DNA of 43,514 nt from Syntrophaceae bacterium UBA1062 (GTDB lineage: Bacteria > Desulfobacterota > Desulfomonilia > UBA1062), in the NCBI GenBank assembly GCA_002316295.1, contig DCDF01000045.1:1-43514 (forward strand), given 5' to 3'. A program made the translations under genes and the position numbers. Each line of letters begins with the position of its first letter. The first letter of the stretch is position 1. Under the pieces are notes generated by a model. The model searched no databases and was not told the DNA's origin. It saw only the letters and a list, made by a program, of their open reading frames with translations. This document shows, in pieces, positions 9,397-17,798 of the stretch.

Positions 9397-9714
9397 GTGA
9401 TAAATATATTTTCTCAGGTGATTGATCTCGACCTGCATGCACCGGATATGGAACTGCTCCGCAAGCTCATCGACATCCACCACCCGCAAGGGATGGATCT
9501 GATCGATGAGAGGAATCTGCCAAATGATGAAAAAGGTTCGCAGGAACGCGTGCCGCTGCCGAAAGCCCTTGAGGAGTGGGTCAAGGCCATGAGCCGGAAA
9601 TATCACGATAGAAGATTTGTGCTTGCACTCACTCGAAAGGTGCTCGAGCGGATGGGGTATTTCCCGCGGGACCCCGATGACGCCCCCGGACCCGTATACC
9701 GGGGAATTCATTGA
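9397..9714 (+). CDS. Uncharacterised 105-residue cytosolic protein
   Basis: I do not recognise this protein. It begins with GTG preceded by GGATGGGGGGA, and uses codons like its neighbours, with many C- or G-ending codons. The product is charged and probably helical: a DLDLHAPDMELL segment, a KALEEWVKAMSRKYHDRRF basic helix near residues 55-75, and a proline-rich tail PRDPDDAPGPVY. There is no signal peptide or membrane segment. A good intrinsic terminator follows directly (9718-9744), which argues for a real transcription unit. It converges on livF with only 12 bases between the stops. An overlapping minus-strand frame exists, but it has no ribosome site and weaker codon use. Confidence 0.55.
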   Translation: MINIFSQVIDLDLHAPDMELLRKLIDIHHPQGMDLIDERNLPNDEKGSQERVPLPKALEEWVKAMSRKYHDRRFVLALTRKVLERMGYFPRDPDDAPGPVYRGIH

Positions 9715-9717
9715 GGA

Positions 9718-9744
9718 GCCCGAATATCACCGGGCAGCTTTTTT
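9718..9744 (+). terminator. Intrinsic terminator after the 105-residue gene
   Basis: GCCCG (9718-9722) pairs with CGGGC (9731-9735) across an 8-base loop and is followed, after AGC, by six T (9739-9744) on the plus strand. It starts 3 bases after the stop codon and overlaps the 3' end of livF on the other strand. The stem is short (5 bp). Confidence 0.55.
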
Positions 9745-10470
9745 CCTCAGTGCGGCGCCGCCCAGATACGCCTCCTGGATCTTCTCGTCGGACCGCAGCG
9801 ACGAGGTGGGGCCGGATGCGACAATGCGGCCGTTCTCCAGGACATAGCCTCTTGAGGCGATCCCGAGCGCCTTGTGTGCGTTCTGCTCAACCAGCAGGAT
9901 GGATGTTCCCTGGGCGTTGATCTCGGCGATGATGTCGAAAATCTGTTTCACGAGTATTGGGGCAAGGCCGAGCGAAGGCTCGTCCAGGAGCAGGACCCTG
10001 GGTGTGCTCATGAGCGCTCTGCCGATGGCGAGCATCTGCTGCTCGCCGCCGGAAAGAGTGCCTGCGAGTTGTTTGCGCCGCTCGCTCAGGATGGGAAACA
10101 GCGAGAAGACCCGGTCCTTTGCCTTCCGCACCTCGTCCCTCATCTTTCTTCTCGTGTAGGCGCCCAGATTCAGGTTCTCCTCCACGGTCAGCGTGGGGAA
10201 TACCCTGCGGCCTTCGGGTGAGAGCGATATCCCTTTGAGCACGATTTCGTAGGCGGGGACTTTGTTGAGCACCTCCGAGCTGAATACCACGGACCCGCCG
10301 CTGATGGGTACGAGCCCCGATACGGCCTGGAGCAGCGTGGACTTCCCGGCTCCGTTCGCCCCGAGCACGGATACGATCTCTCCCTGCTCCAGATGAATGG
10401 AGACGTCCTTGATCGCCTGAATTCCTCCATAGGAGATGGAGAGATGCTCAATGTTCAGCAGTGGCGCCAT
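9727..10470 (-). CDS. livF: Branched-chain amino acid ABC importer, ATPase LivF
   Basis: One of the two cytosolic ATPases that drive LIV-type uptake of leucine, isoleucine and valine or related substrates. It is 247 residues long, the normal LivF size. Walker A is GANGAGKSTLL, the signature motif is LSGGEQQMLAIGRAL, Walker B is VLLLDEPSLGLAP, and the switch histidine is in ILLVEQNAH. The start at 10470 (MAPLLNIEHLSISYGG) is preceded by AAGAGGA and overlaps the 3' end of livG by 23 bases, showing translational coupling. A longer in-frame start exists at 10530, but the extra residues lie inside livG and match no family N-terminus. It is the last gene of the operon. Confidence 0.93.
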   Translation of the reverse strand: MAPLLNIEHLSISYGGIQAIKDVSIHLEQGEIVSVLGANGAGKSTLLQAVSGLVPISGGSVVFSSEVLNKVPAYEIVLKGISLSPEGRRVFPTLTVEENLNLGAYTRRKMRDEVRKAKDRVFSLFPILSERRKQLAGTLSGGEQQMLAIGRALMSTPRVLLLDEPSLGLAPILVKQIFDIIAEINAQGTSILLVEQNAHKALGIASRGYVLENGRIVASGPTSSLRSDEKIQEAYLGGAALRKKAAR

Positions 10471-11278
10471 AATCGCCGTAATCCTCTTCTTCCTTCCCCA
10501 GATAGGCCTCGATGACCCGCTGGTCGGCATAGATGTCTTCCGGGACGCCCTCGGCTATCTTGCGGCCGCCGTCCATGACCACCACCCAGTCCGAGATCCC
10601 CATGACCACGTTCATATCGTGCTCGATGAGCAGAATGGTGATGTCCTCTTCCCTGATGAGCCCCTGGAGGAATACCATGAGGTCCCAGGTCTCCCTCGGG
10701 TTCAGCCCGCTGCTGGGCTCGTCCAGCACCAGCAGCACAGGGTCGGACGCCAGGGCCCGTGCGATCTCCAGCATGCGCTGGGATCCGTAGGCGATATTCT
10801 TTGCCAGCTCGTCTCTGACCTTCCAGAGCCTTACCTGGCGGAGCCTTTTCTCGGCAACCTCCCGGATCATGTCCTCCTCTCTTCGCTGAAAGGGTGTTTT
10901 AAAGATGGAGGAGAACAGGCCTGCCGAGCTCCTGCAATGCTGGCCGGCCATGACGTTCTCCCGGCAGGTCATGTCGGGAAAGAGCCGGATGTTCTGGAAG
11001 GTTCGGGCGATGCCGCAGGATATGATCTGGTGCGGCTTTTTCCCTGTGATCTTTTCGTTTTTGAAGAACACCTCGCCGAACTCGGGACGGTAGATGCCGG
11101 TTACCGTGTTGAACACCGTGGTCTTGCCCGCGCCGTTGGGGCCGATGAGGCTCAGGATCTCGCCCTTGTGCACCTTCAGATCGATCGAGTTCACGGCGAT
11201 GAGGCCGCCGAAGATTTTGGTGAGACCGGACGTTTCCAGGACGATCTCCCCGGATGCGTGTGTCCTGCGCTCAGACAT
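10448..11278 (-). CDS. livG: Branched-chain amino acid ABC importer, ATPase LivG
   Basis: Partner ATPase of LivF, 276 residues. Walker A is GPNGAGKTTVFN, the signature region is AYGSQRMLEIARAL, Walker B is VLVLDEPSSGLNP, and the H-loop is in ILLIEHDMNVVMG. The LivG-specific insertion between Walker A and the signature (FFKNEKITGKKPHQII through FSSIFKTPFQRREE) is present, which separates it from LivF. The start chosen, ATG 11278, overlaps the end of livM by 8 bases; an earlier in-frame ATG (11323) lies deeper inside livM and is unlikely. The C-terminus has the unusual acidic, aromatic tail KEEEDYGDYG. Confidence 0.93.
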   Translation of the reverse strand: MSERRTHASGEIVLETSGLTKIFGGLIAVNSIDLKVHKGEILSLIGPNGAGKTTVFNTVTGIYRPEFGEVFFKNEKITGKKPHQIISCGIARTFQNIRLFPDMTCRENVMAGQHCRSSAGLFSSIFKTPFQRREEDMIREVAEKRLRQVRLWKVRDELAKNIAYGSQRMLEIARALASDPVLLVLDEPSSGLNPRETWDLMVFLQGLIREEDITILLIEHDMNVVMGISDWVVVMDGGRKIAEGVPEDIYADQRVIEAYLGKEEEDYGDYGATAEH

Positions 11279-12272
11279 CCGCTCTCCCTGTGTCCCCGAG
11301 GAGGGACTCATACTGAACTGCACCGCGCTTTCTGGGCCAGACTCCGCCCGGGCGGAACATCATCATGAGTATCATGGCGGAGCCGAAGATGAGCATCCGG
11401 TACATGGCGAAGGGGCGGAATATCTCCGGGAACAGGCTGATGAAGGCGGCGCCGATGAGCACCCCGGGGATGGAGCCCATCCCGCCGATGAGCACGATAC
11501 AGAAGATGAGACAGGATTCCCAGAATGTGAAGCTCTCGGGCGAGACGCACATGAGCTTGCTCGCGTACACATTGCCGGCCACCCCCGCCAGAGCCGCGCC
11601 CAGGACGAATGCGAGCAGCTTGTAGCTGCGGGAGTCGATCCCGGACGCGTTGGCCGCTGTCTCGTCCTCGCGGATATAGTTCCAGGCCCTTCCGATCCGG
11701 GAGTCCTGGAGCCTTGTCAGACCGAGGATGGTGAGCCCCACGATGAGCCAGATCAGGAAGTAGTATTCAAGGGACGAATCGACCACCAGAAATGCCCCCA
11801 GAGACGGGAAATCGATGCCGAACACCCCGTTCGGCCCTCCCGTGAGTCCAAAGGGATTGTTGATGAGCGCCAGGCGGACGATCTCCCCCATGCCCAGGGT
11901 CACGATGAGGAGATAGTCGCCCTGGAGGTGAATGACCGGGGAGAAGACCACATAGGCGAACAGGGCGGCGGCCAGAGCGCTCAAGGGCAGCAGTACGAGG
12001 ATAGGGACGCCGAACTTGGTGTTGAGGATGGCCGTGGTGTATGCCCCGATGGCATAGAACCCCGCATGCCCGAGGTCGAACAGGCCCACCTCGCCGAGCA
12101 CGATGTTGAGGCTCAGGCCCAGCAGGGCATAGATGCCGAAGTAAAAGGCGATGTCGATGAAGTAATCGCTCACCAGAAACGGGTATATCAGAAAGAGTGC
12201 GGTAATGAGCGTGATGCGCAGCGGCGGGGAGGAGAAGATCTTTGCAATGCCGGGGAATGAGGCCTGTTCCAT
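11271..12272 (-). CDS. livM: Branched-chain amino acid ABC importer, permease LivM
   Basis: Integral membrane permease of the LIV importer, 333 residues with about nine hydrophobic segments. Family landmarks are GLSLNIVLGEVGLFDLGHAGFYAIGAY split over the first helices and a cytoplasmic coupling loop RAWNYIREDETAANASGID, followed by LGAALAGVAGNVYA and GGMGSIPGVLIGAAFI. Start ATG 12272 (MEQASFPGIAKIF) lies 4 bases after the livH stop. The longer frame from 12410 adds a cysteine- and serine-rich out-of-frame copy of livH and is rejected. It pairs with LivH to form the transmembrane channel. Confidence 0.92.
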   Translation of the reverse strand: MEQASFPGIAKIFSSPPLRITLITALFLIYPFLVSDYFIDIAFYFGIYALLGLSLNIVLGEVGLFDLGHAGFYAIGAYTTAILNTKFGVPILVLLPLSALAAALFAYVVFSPVIHLQGDYLLIVTLGMGEIVRLALINNPFGLTGGPNGVFGIDFPSLGAFLVVDSSLEYYFLIWLIVGLTILGLTRLQDSRIGRAWNYIREDETAANASGIDSRSYKLLAFVLGAALAGVAGNVYASKLMCVSPESFTFWESCLIFCIVLIGGMGSIPGVLIGAAFISLFPEIFRPFAMYRMLIFGSAMILMMMFRPGGVWPRKRGAVQYESLLGDTGRADV

Positions 12273-12276
12273 GCGA

Positions 12277-13188
12277 TTATACCTTTTCCGCCACTTTCTC
12301 GCCCAGAATGCCCGTGGGCCTGAAGATGAGCACCAGGATGAGGATGATGAACACGAACACATCTTTCCAGGCGGCGGAGATATAGGCTGCCCCCAGCATC
12401 TCCAGGACACCCAGGATGAGCCCCCCGATCATGGCGCCCGGGATATTGCCGATACCGCCCAGAACGGATGCGGTGAAGGCCTTGAGCCCGTAATTCCACC
12501 CCATGGTGAAGCTGATTTGACGGTAGTACATGCCCACCATGATCCCTGTCATGGCGCCCAGAGCCGGCCCGAGCGTGAATATGAAGAGGATTACCTTGTT
12601 GATGTTGATGCCCATCAGCGAGGCGGTCTTGCGGTCGTGGGCCGTTGCCCTGATGGCCGCTCCGAAGGTGGTTTTCTGTACGATGTAGTAGAGAAGGCCC
12701 ATGAGGAGGAAGGACATGACCAGAATGAGGATCTGCAGCAGCGAGAGGTGGATGCCTCCGATCTGGAGATGGACATTGGGGATGAGCTCGGACGGATACG
12801 CCTGGAACCTCGGCCCCCAGCCCACCATGATGGTGTTCTGGAGAAAGATCGAAGCGCCCAGCGCGGAAACCACCGCAGGCAGCCGGCCTGCCGGGTATAC
12901 GGGCCGGTATGCCAGGCGCTCAACAATGAGCCCCACGAGAGCGAGGCTGACGGCGGCGAAGATCAGGGCCGCCGTCAGCGCCCCCCACAGTCCGAAATGA
13001 GCGGTCAGAAGAGCTGCACCGAAGACGAGCACGGTATATCCCAGGTACGAGCCCAGGGTGAAGAAGTCGCCGTGGGCGAAGTTGATGAGCTTCAGCACCC
13101 CGTACACCATGGAGTAACCCAGGGCGATAAGGGCGTAGAACGAGCCGATGGTCAGCCCGTTGATGATCTGTTCCAGGATAACGTGCAT
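12277..13188 (-). CDS. livH: Branched-chain amino acid ABC importer, permease LivH
   Basis: Second membrane permease of the LIV importer, 303 residues, about eight to nine membrane segments. The N-terminus QIINGLTIGSFYALIALGYS and the motif YGVLKLINFAHGDFF are characteristic of LivH. The coupling region is FGAAIRATAHDRKTASLMG, and VLGGIGNIPGAMIGGLILG lies before the last helices. It follows the binding-protein gene after 35 bases and precedes livM with a 4-base gap, so the five genes form one minus-strand operon. Confidence 0.93.
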   Translation of the reverse strand: MHVILEQIINGLTIGSFYALIALGYSMVYGVLKLINFAHGDFFTLGSYLGYTVLVFGAALLTAHFGLWGALTAALIFAAVSLALVGLIVERLAYRPVYPAGRLPAVVSALGASIFLQNTIMVGWGPRFQAYPSELIPNVHLQIGGIHLSLLQILILVMSFLLMGLLYYIVQKTTFGAAIRATAHDRKTASLMGININKVILFIFTLGPALGAMTGIMVGMYYRQISFTMGWNYGLKAFTASVLGGIGNIPGAMIGGLILGVLEMLGAAYISAAWKDVFVFIILILVLIFRPTGILGEKVAEKV

Positions 13189-13223
13189 GCGTCCTCGTGC
13201 TGCTGATTTACCCTAACCGGATG

Positions 13224-14372
13224 TTATCTGGATACGACAATGTCGCCCTGATCGTCAACCACATAGAGATAGAACGGCACGCCTTCCCGGTCGCCCTGCT
13301 TGGTGAATCCGATGGGGCCGGTGATGCCGGGGGCGCCGTCCACCTTGTCTCTGAGATATTCGGCCAGCACGGTGGAATCGGTGGAGCCGGACTTGTCCAC
13401 GGCGTAGGCGATGATGTTCAGGGCATCGGCTGCATAGATGGGCCACGGGCTGGAAGGGATTTCCCCGAACCTGGCCTTGTAGGCGTCGAGGAACTCCTTC
13501 GCCTCCGGGTAGGGCAGATCGCCGGGGAGCGGCTCGTTTGTCATGTAGCAGCCTTTGGCCACATTCAGTCCCGCGATTTTCACGAACTCGTCGTTGATGG
13601 CCGCGTTGCCGCCCACGAACGGGCAGGTGATCCCGATGTCGCGGGCCTGGCTCACCAGGAGCGCCGCCTCTGCGTAGTAGCCGGTGAAGTACCATACCTC
13701 GGGCTTCGCCTCGCGCAGCTTGGTCAGCGAGACGCGGAAGTCCCTTTCCCCGGGGGTGATGGCGTCATAGTAGACGATCTCCGCCTGCTTGTTTTTGATC
13801 ATGGGCTCGAGCGCCGCCCTCGTGTCTTCGGCAAGCCCTTTCCCGAAAGCGGTGTTATCGTGCATGATCGCGATGCGTTTTGCATTGAATTTCTTCGGCA
13901 CGAAATCCGCGAAGAACTTGCCCTGTGAGTCGTCCCTGCCGCAGGTGCGGAAGAAGTATTTGAAGTCGCGCTGGGTGAGCCTCACCGCCGTGACTCCGTA
14001 GCCGATGTTCACCTTCTTGAACTTTTCATAGACATTGGAAGCAGGCTCGCACACCGACGACCCGTACGTGGAAACGACCGCCACCACGTCTTTCTGCGCC
14101 ACCAGCTTCTGGGCCGCCAGAGCGCCCGACTTCGGCTCGCCGGCGTCGTCCTCCACCTTGAGCACGATTTTCTTGCCGCCAAGGATGCCTCCCTTCTTGT
14201 TGATCAGGTCGGCCGCGATCTCGCAGGACTGCTTCGCCATCTGGCCCTCATAGGCCCATGCCCCGGTGATCGGTCCCTGCAGGCCGATGACCACGGTGTC
14301 ATTGGCGGCATGGACGCTGCCCAACCCCAATGCGAGAAACAATACACTCACCAGCAGTACATACTTTTTCAT
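13224..14372 (-). CDS. Periplasmic branched-chain amino acid-type binding protein (LivJ/LivK family)
   Basis: Solute-binding protein (type I periplasmic fold, Peripla_BP_6) that delivers substrate to LivHM. It has 382 residues with a clear Sec signal peptide (KKYVLLVSVLFLALGLGSVHA, cleaved before AND). The mature N-terminus VVIGLQGPITGAWAYEGQ and the segment VAVVSTYGSSVCEPASNVYE are typical of the family. Start ATG 14372 has GGAG 7 bases upstream; an ATG 15 bases further out is possible but lacks this spacing. Members of this family also bind urea, amides or aromatic acids, so branched-chain amino acids are the default guess, not a proven substrate. It is the first gene of the operon, behind a 175-base leader. 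Confidence 0.9.
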   Translation of the reverse strand: MKKYVLLVSVLFLALGLGSVHAANDTVVIGLQGPITGAWAYEGQMAKQSCEIAADLINKKGGILGGKKIVLKVEDDAGEPKSGALAAQKLVAQKDVVAVVSTYGSSVCEPASNVYEKFKKVNIGYGVTAVRLTQRDFKYFFRTCGRDDSQGKFFADFVPKKFNAKRIAIMHDNTAFGKGLAEDTRAALEPMIKNKQAEIVYYDAITPGERDFRVSLTKLREAKPEVWYFTGYYAEAALLVSQARDIGITCPFVGGNAAINDEFVKIAGLNVAKGCYMTNEPLPGDLPYPEAKEFLDAYKARFGEIPSSPWPIYAADALNIIAYAVDKSGSTDSTVLAEYLRDKVDGAPGITGPIGFTKQGDREGVPFYLYVVDDQGDIVVSR

Positions 14373-14553
14373 CCCTTTCTCCTTCAAAACGGTAAATATG
14401 TTTTTTACACCTGTTGATTCACTCTTTCTTGCCCACTCCGGGGAGCGGTTTCCAGACGCACAGCGGCAAAGATTAACCCATACAATTCACGAGTTGGAGC
14501 CGCCCTCCCCGCCTTTTGGGCGTGTTGAAAGTTCAGTGTTTTCCAGTTGTTAT

Positions 14554-14583
14554 GATATAGTTCAGGAGTGACGACCATGTCAA
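14554..14583 (-). promoter_or_regulatory. Promoter of the liv operon
   Basis: On the minus strand TTGACA (14583-14578) is followed after 18 bases by TATATC (14559-14554, 4 of 6). Transcription would start near 14547, giving a leader of about 175 bases before the binding-protein gene. The rest of the 343-base gap (14373-14715) holds a compact hairpin in the leader (CCGCTC/GAGTGG with a 4-base loop, minus strand) and the stem-loop listed separately; no gene is evident. Confidence 0.5.
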
Positions 14584-14661
14584 GGATATTTTGGCCCGGG
14601 AAGGTACGCCCGGCCGTCTGGAGGGAATGCAGGGAGAAGGAGGGAAGCCAGAGGCATTGGG

Positions 14662-14692
14662 ATGCCCCGCAGCTCAACAGGCTGCGGGGCAT
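14662..14692 (-). terminator. Strong stem-loop after proX
   Basis: ATGCCCCGCAG (14662-14672) and CTGCGGGGCAT (14682-14692) form a perfect 11-bp stem with a 9-base loop, 23 bases beyond the proX stop. There is no T run on either strand. It probably ends or protects the proVWX transcript. Confidence 0.5.
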
Positions 14693-14715
14693 GTCGTTAT
14701 ACGGGAAAAAACGTG

Positions 14716-15567
14716 TTAATTCGACAGCCACTCCTTCACGCGATCGGGGTTCTCCTTGATCCAGCGCTTCGCGGAATCGGCCGGATCCGCACCCTCGGCG
14801 TTCCAACCCATGACCTGCCCGATCTCCTGGAGATTCCAGTGGAAGTTGTCGAGGAACCGGTAGGCTTCGGGGTGGTCCTTTTTGAGACCCTTGCGAACGA
14901 AGGTATGGATCTTCTCCTCTCCGCCGTACACGTTTTTTGGATCCTCGAGATACTTGAGGTCCCAGCGAGCGAACTTCCAGTGCGGAGTCCACCCGGTCAC
15001 CACAGCCCACTCGTTATTTTTGATCCTGTCGGCAAGGATAGCCGTCATCATGGCGCCCGTGCCTTCCATGAGCTTGAGATCCAGGCCGTATTCCTCGACC
15101 GCCTTCTCAGTTTTGCTCATGATGCCCGCTCCCGGGTCGATGCCGATGATCTCGTTGTCGAACTTGGCAGCGTGCGCGTTCAGCTCTTCGATCGAGTCGA
15201 TGGTCACGTAAGCCGGGACTACCAGGCCGATTGCCGCGCCCTCGCAGTTCGGACCCAGGTCCACCACCTTGTCGCCGACCTTGTCGAGGTAGTGACCGTG
15301 GGTGACGGGCAGCCAGGCCGTGGTAATGCCGTCGACGTCACCAGTGGCCACGGCCTGCCACATGGCGGCGGCGCTTACCGAGGTGACCTCCACGTCATAG
15401 CCCAGCTTGTCCTCAAGGACCGCCTCGACGACGTGGATGCTTGCTGTGGCGCATGACCACTCCACATAGGCGAGCTCCAGCTTCTTGTCCGCCGCCTGGC
15501 CGGCCGATGCCGCACCGAAGACGAGAAACAGTGCGAAAAGAACCGTGTATCCGGTCAATCGTTTCAT
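14716..15567 (-). CDS. proX: Glycine betaine/proline ABC importer, binding protein ProX
   Basis: Substrate-binding protein of the OpuAC/ProX type, which captures glycine betaine or related quaternary amines for osmoprotection or as a methylamine source. It has 283 residues with a Sec signal peptide (MKRLTGYTVLFALFLVFGAASAG split at AGQA-AD). The mature protein starts KKLELAYVEWSCATASIHV. Several tryptophans that could form the aromatic cage are present: W in VEWSCA, MWQAVATG, TAWLPVTHG and VTGWTPHWKFA. ATG 15567 has AAGGAGG at ideal distance. It follows proW after 52 bases. There is no lipobox, so it is free in the periplasm, as in Gram-negative bacteria. Confidence 0.9.
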   Translation of the reverse strand: MKRLTGYTVLFALFLVFGAASAGQAADKKLELAYVEWSCATASIHVVEAVLEDKLGYDVEVTSVSAAAMWQAVATGDVDGITTAWLPVTHGHYLDKVGDKVVDLGPNCEGAAIGLVVPAYVTIDSIEELNAHAAKFDNEIIGIDPGAGIMSKTEKAVEEYGLDLKLMEGTGAMMTAILADRIKNNEWAVVTGWTPHWKFARWDLKYLEDPKNVYGGEEKIHTFVRKGLKKDHPEAYRFLDNFHWNLQEIGQVMGWNAEGADPADSAKRWIKENPDRVKEWLSN

Positions 15568-15619
15568 AGTATCCTCCTTATACGGATTTTTGTATTTTCA
15601 TCGAAAAAACCCATGCACT

Positions 15620-16480
15620 TCACTGTGACGTGGCGCCGGTCTGCTTGCCGCCGACACGCTGCATGATCCGGTCGAGGATCATGGCCACGATGACGATGGC
15701 GATGCCGGCCTCGAAGCCCCTGGACGGCTCCAGGCGCTGGATGGCCTTCCAGACCTCACCGCCCAGGCCCTTGGCGCCGATCATGGCCGCAATCACGACC
15801 ATGGACAGGGCGAGCATGATGGTCTGGTTGATGCCCGCCATGATGGTGGGCGTGGCCATGGGAAGCTGGAGCTTGATCAGCTTCTGCCGCCGGGTGCTGC
15901 CGAACGAGTCCGCGGCCTCCACCAGCTCGATGGGAACCTGTCGGATGCCCAGGCAGGTGAGCCGGATTGCCGGGGGCATCGAAAAGATGACGGTGGAGAA
16001 GATGGCACCCACCGGACCCAGGCCGAAGAGGGGAATGGCCGGGATCAGGTAGACGAAGGCCGGCATGGTCTGCATCACGTCGAGAATGGGCATGATCACC
16101 CCGTAGGCTCTCTGGCTGAGCGCCGCGAAAATCCCCAGGGGAAGGCCGATGATCATGGCGATGACCGTGGAGACGAGAACCAGCGCCAGGGTGCTCACCA
16201 TGGGGCCCCACAGCTTCATGTTCCAGATGAGGAACAGACCGATGAGGGTCAGCAGCATCACGCTCCGCTTCCGGCTGAGGAACCATGCCAGGGCCGTAAA
16301 AGCCAGGATGAGCACCCACGGCGGGAAGAACATCAGCCCCTGGATGAGGATGGCGATTCCGCTTTCCACCACGTCGGAGAACGCCTTGGTGAGGAACGAG
16401 AAGTTATCGGAAAACAGGGTGATCGCGTAGTCTATTGCATCGCCGATGGGGATACGAGGAATATTATTCAGCCAGTCCAT
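15620..16480 (-). CDS. proW: Glycine betaine/proline ABC importer, permease ProW
   Basis: Membrane permease (BPD_transp_1 fold), 286 residues. An N-terminal amphipathic stretch (WLNNIPRIPIGDAIDYAIT) typical of ProW precedes six or so membrane helices. The EAA-type coupling loop lies in EAADSFGSTRRQKLIKLQLP, and the family motif MVVIAAMIGAKGLGGEVWKA is present. The start at 16480 is supported by AAGGAG 9 bases upstream and overlaps the end of proV by 17 bases; the alternative ATG 21 bases earlier has no ribosome site. It forms the channel used by ProV and ProX. Confidence 0.92.
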   Translation of the reverse strand: MDWLNNIPRIPIGDAIDYAITLFSDNFSFLTKAFSDVVESGIAILIQGLMFFPPWVLILAFTALAWFLSRKRSVMLLTLIGLFLIWNMKLWGPMVSTLALVLVSTVIAMIIGLPLGIFAALSQRAYGVIMPILDVMQTMPAFVYLIPAIPLFGLGPVGAIFSTVIFSMPPAIRLTCLGIRQVPIELVEAADSFGSTRRQKLIKLQLPMATPTIMAGINQTIMLALSMVVIAAMIGAKGLGGEVWKAIQRLEPSRGFEAGIAIVIVAMILDRIMQRVGGKQTGATSQ

Positions 16481-17666
16481 TGGTCTGTACTCCTTCTGCA
16501 AGGGCCGCCAGGAGCGTGCCCTTGATGATGACGCCCATGAGATGGTCTTCGTTATCCACCACGGCGACGGGGCTGCTCTCCGCCAGGAGAGGGAAGAGCT
16601 CGTAGGCCGGCGTGTCCGGCGACACCCGGTGGATGTCGGTGACGAGGATGTTCCTGAGATCCTTGTCGCCCGCCTTGAGCGCCGAAGAGGCGTCTTCCGC
16701 CCTGACGAGCCCCACTAGCCTGTTTTTGTGCTGGACATAGATGCTCGAGAGGCCTGCCTGCCGCATTTTCCACAGGGCGGCCTTGGGGCCGTCGTGGGCG
16801 AAGCTCGCCACCTCGCCCGGGTTCTTCATGATGGTATCCGCGGTGACCACCTTGGAGATGTCCACGTCCTGCACGAACTTGGCAACGTACTCGTCGGCCG
16901 GGCTCGTGAGGATGGACTCGGCCGTACCTTCCTGCACGATGTACCCGTCCTTCATCAGGATGATCCGGTCGCCGAGCTTCAGGGCCTCGTCGAGGTCGTG
17001 GCTGATGAAGATGATGGTCTTGTGCATCTTTTCCTGGAGCTTGATGAGCTCGTCCTGCATGTCGCGCCGGATGAGCGGGTCCAGGGCGCTGAAGGCCTCG
17101 TCCATGAGCATGATGTCCGGGTCGAGCGCCAGCGCCCGGGCCAGGCCCACGCGCTGCTGCATGCCGCCGCTGAGCTGGGCCGGGTAGGAGTCCTCCCATC
17201 CCTTGAGCCCCACCTGCTCGAGCGCGGTCACGGCCCGCTCGCGACGCTCGGCGGCCGGCACCTTCTGCACCTCGAGCCCGTACTCGACGTTTCTGATCAC
17301 GCTGCGCCTGGGGAAGAGAGCGAAGTGCTGGAAGACCATGCCGAAGCGCTTCTGGCGGAGCTGCCGCAGCTCTTCCCTGTTCAGCGAGGTGATATCGGAC
17401 CCTTCCAGGAGGATCTTGCCTTCGGTGGGTTCGATGAGCCGGTTGAGGCATCGCACCAGGGTGGACTTTCCGCTGCCGGAAAGTCCCATGATGACCAGGA
17501 TCTCTCCCTCGTCCACATGGAACGATACATCAGCGATCCCCACACCCTGCCCGGTCTTTTCCAGGATCTGATCCTTGGTGTATCCCTGCTTCAGCAGCTT
17601 GACACCCTTGTGGGGATGGTTTCCGAAGATCTTGTAGAGGTTCTGAACAACGATTTTATGACCCAT
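16464..17666 (-). CDS. proV: Glycine betaine/proline ABC importer, ATPase ProV with CBS pair
   Basis: ATPase subunit, 400 residues. The ProV-specific N-terminus VVQNLYKIFGNHP and LLKQGYTKDQILEKTG is followed by Walker A GLSGSGKSTLVR, signature LSGGMQQRVGLARALA, Walker B IMLMDEAFSALDP and switch histidine IFISHDLDEA. The C-terminal third (about 285-395) is a tandem CBS pair that in OpuA senses ionic strength (MRQAGLSSIYVQHKNR, and AVVDNEDHLMGVI). Start ATG 17666 is chosen over a more distal ATG at 17723 because it matches the family N-terminus. It is the first gene of proV-proW-proX. The 132-base gap to the MarR gene upstream contains TATAAT but no good -35, so proV may be co-transcribed with the regulator. 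Confidence 0.93.
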   Translation of the reverse strand: MGHKIVVQNLYKIFGNHPHKGVKLLKQGYTKDQILEKTGQGVGIADVSFHVDEGEILVIMGLSGSGKSTLVRCLNRLIEPTEGKILLEGSDITSLNREELRQLRQKRFGMVFQHFALFPRRSVIRNVEYGLEVQKVPAAERRERAVTALEQVGLKGWEDSYPAQLSGGMQQRVGLARALALDPDIMLMDEAFSALDPLIRRDMQDELIKLQEKMHKTIIFISHDLDEALKLGDRIILMKDGYIVQEGTAESILTSPADEYVAKFVQDVDISKVVTADTIMKNPGEVASFAHDGPKAALWKMRQAGLSSIYVQHKNRLVGLVRAEDASSALKAGDKDLRNILVTDIHRVSPDTPAYELFPLLAESSPVAVVDNEDHLMGVIIKGTLLAALAEGVQTNGLAE

Positions 17667-17798
17667 GGCCTGCCTTTCTTCCGGAAACTCTCTGCGGCAC
17701 ACATGAAAGTACAAGGTGTCCACGATGCATCCCGGTATTTCCTAAAACCTGACAGTCACCAGTCGCGCAGCCAGGGATTATATCGACCTCTTCCGGCC

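Noticed and set aside
14577..14759. Plus-strand 60-codon ORF with AGGAG and an extended -10-like TGTTATGAT
   Set aside because: It runs through the proX stem-loop and into proX antisense; the same bases form a better minus-strand promoter for liv. The product has no coherent features.
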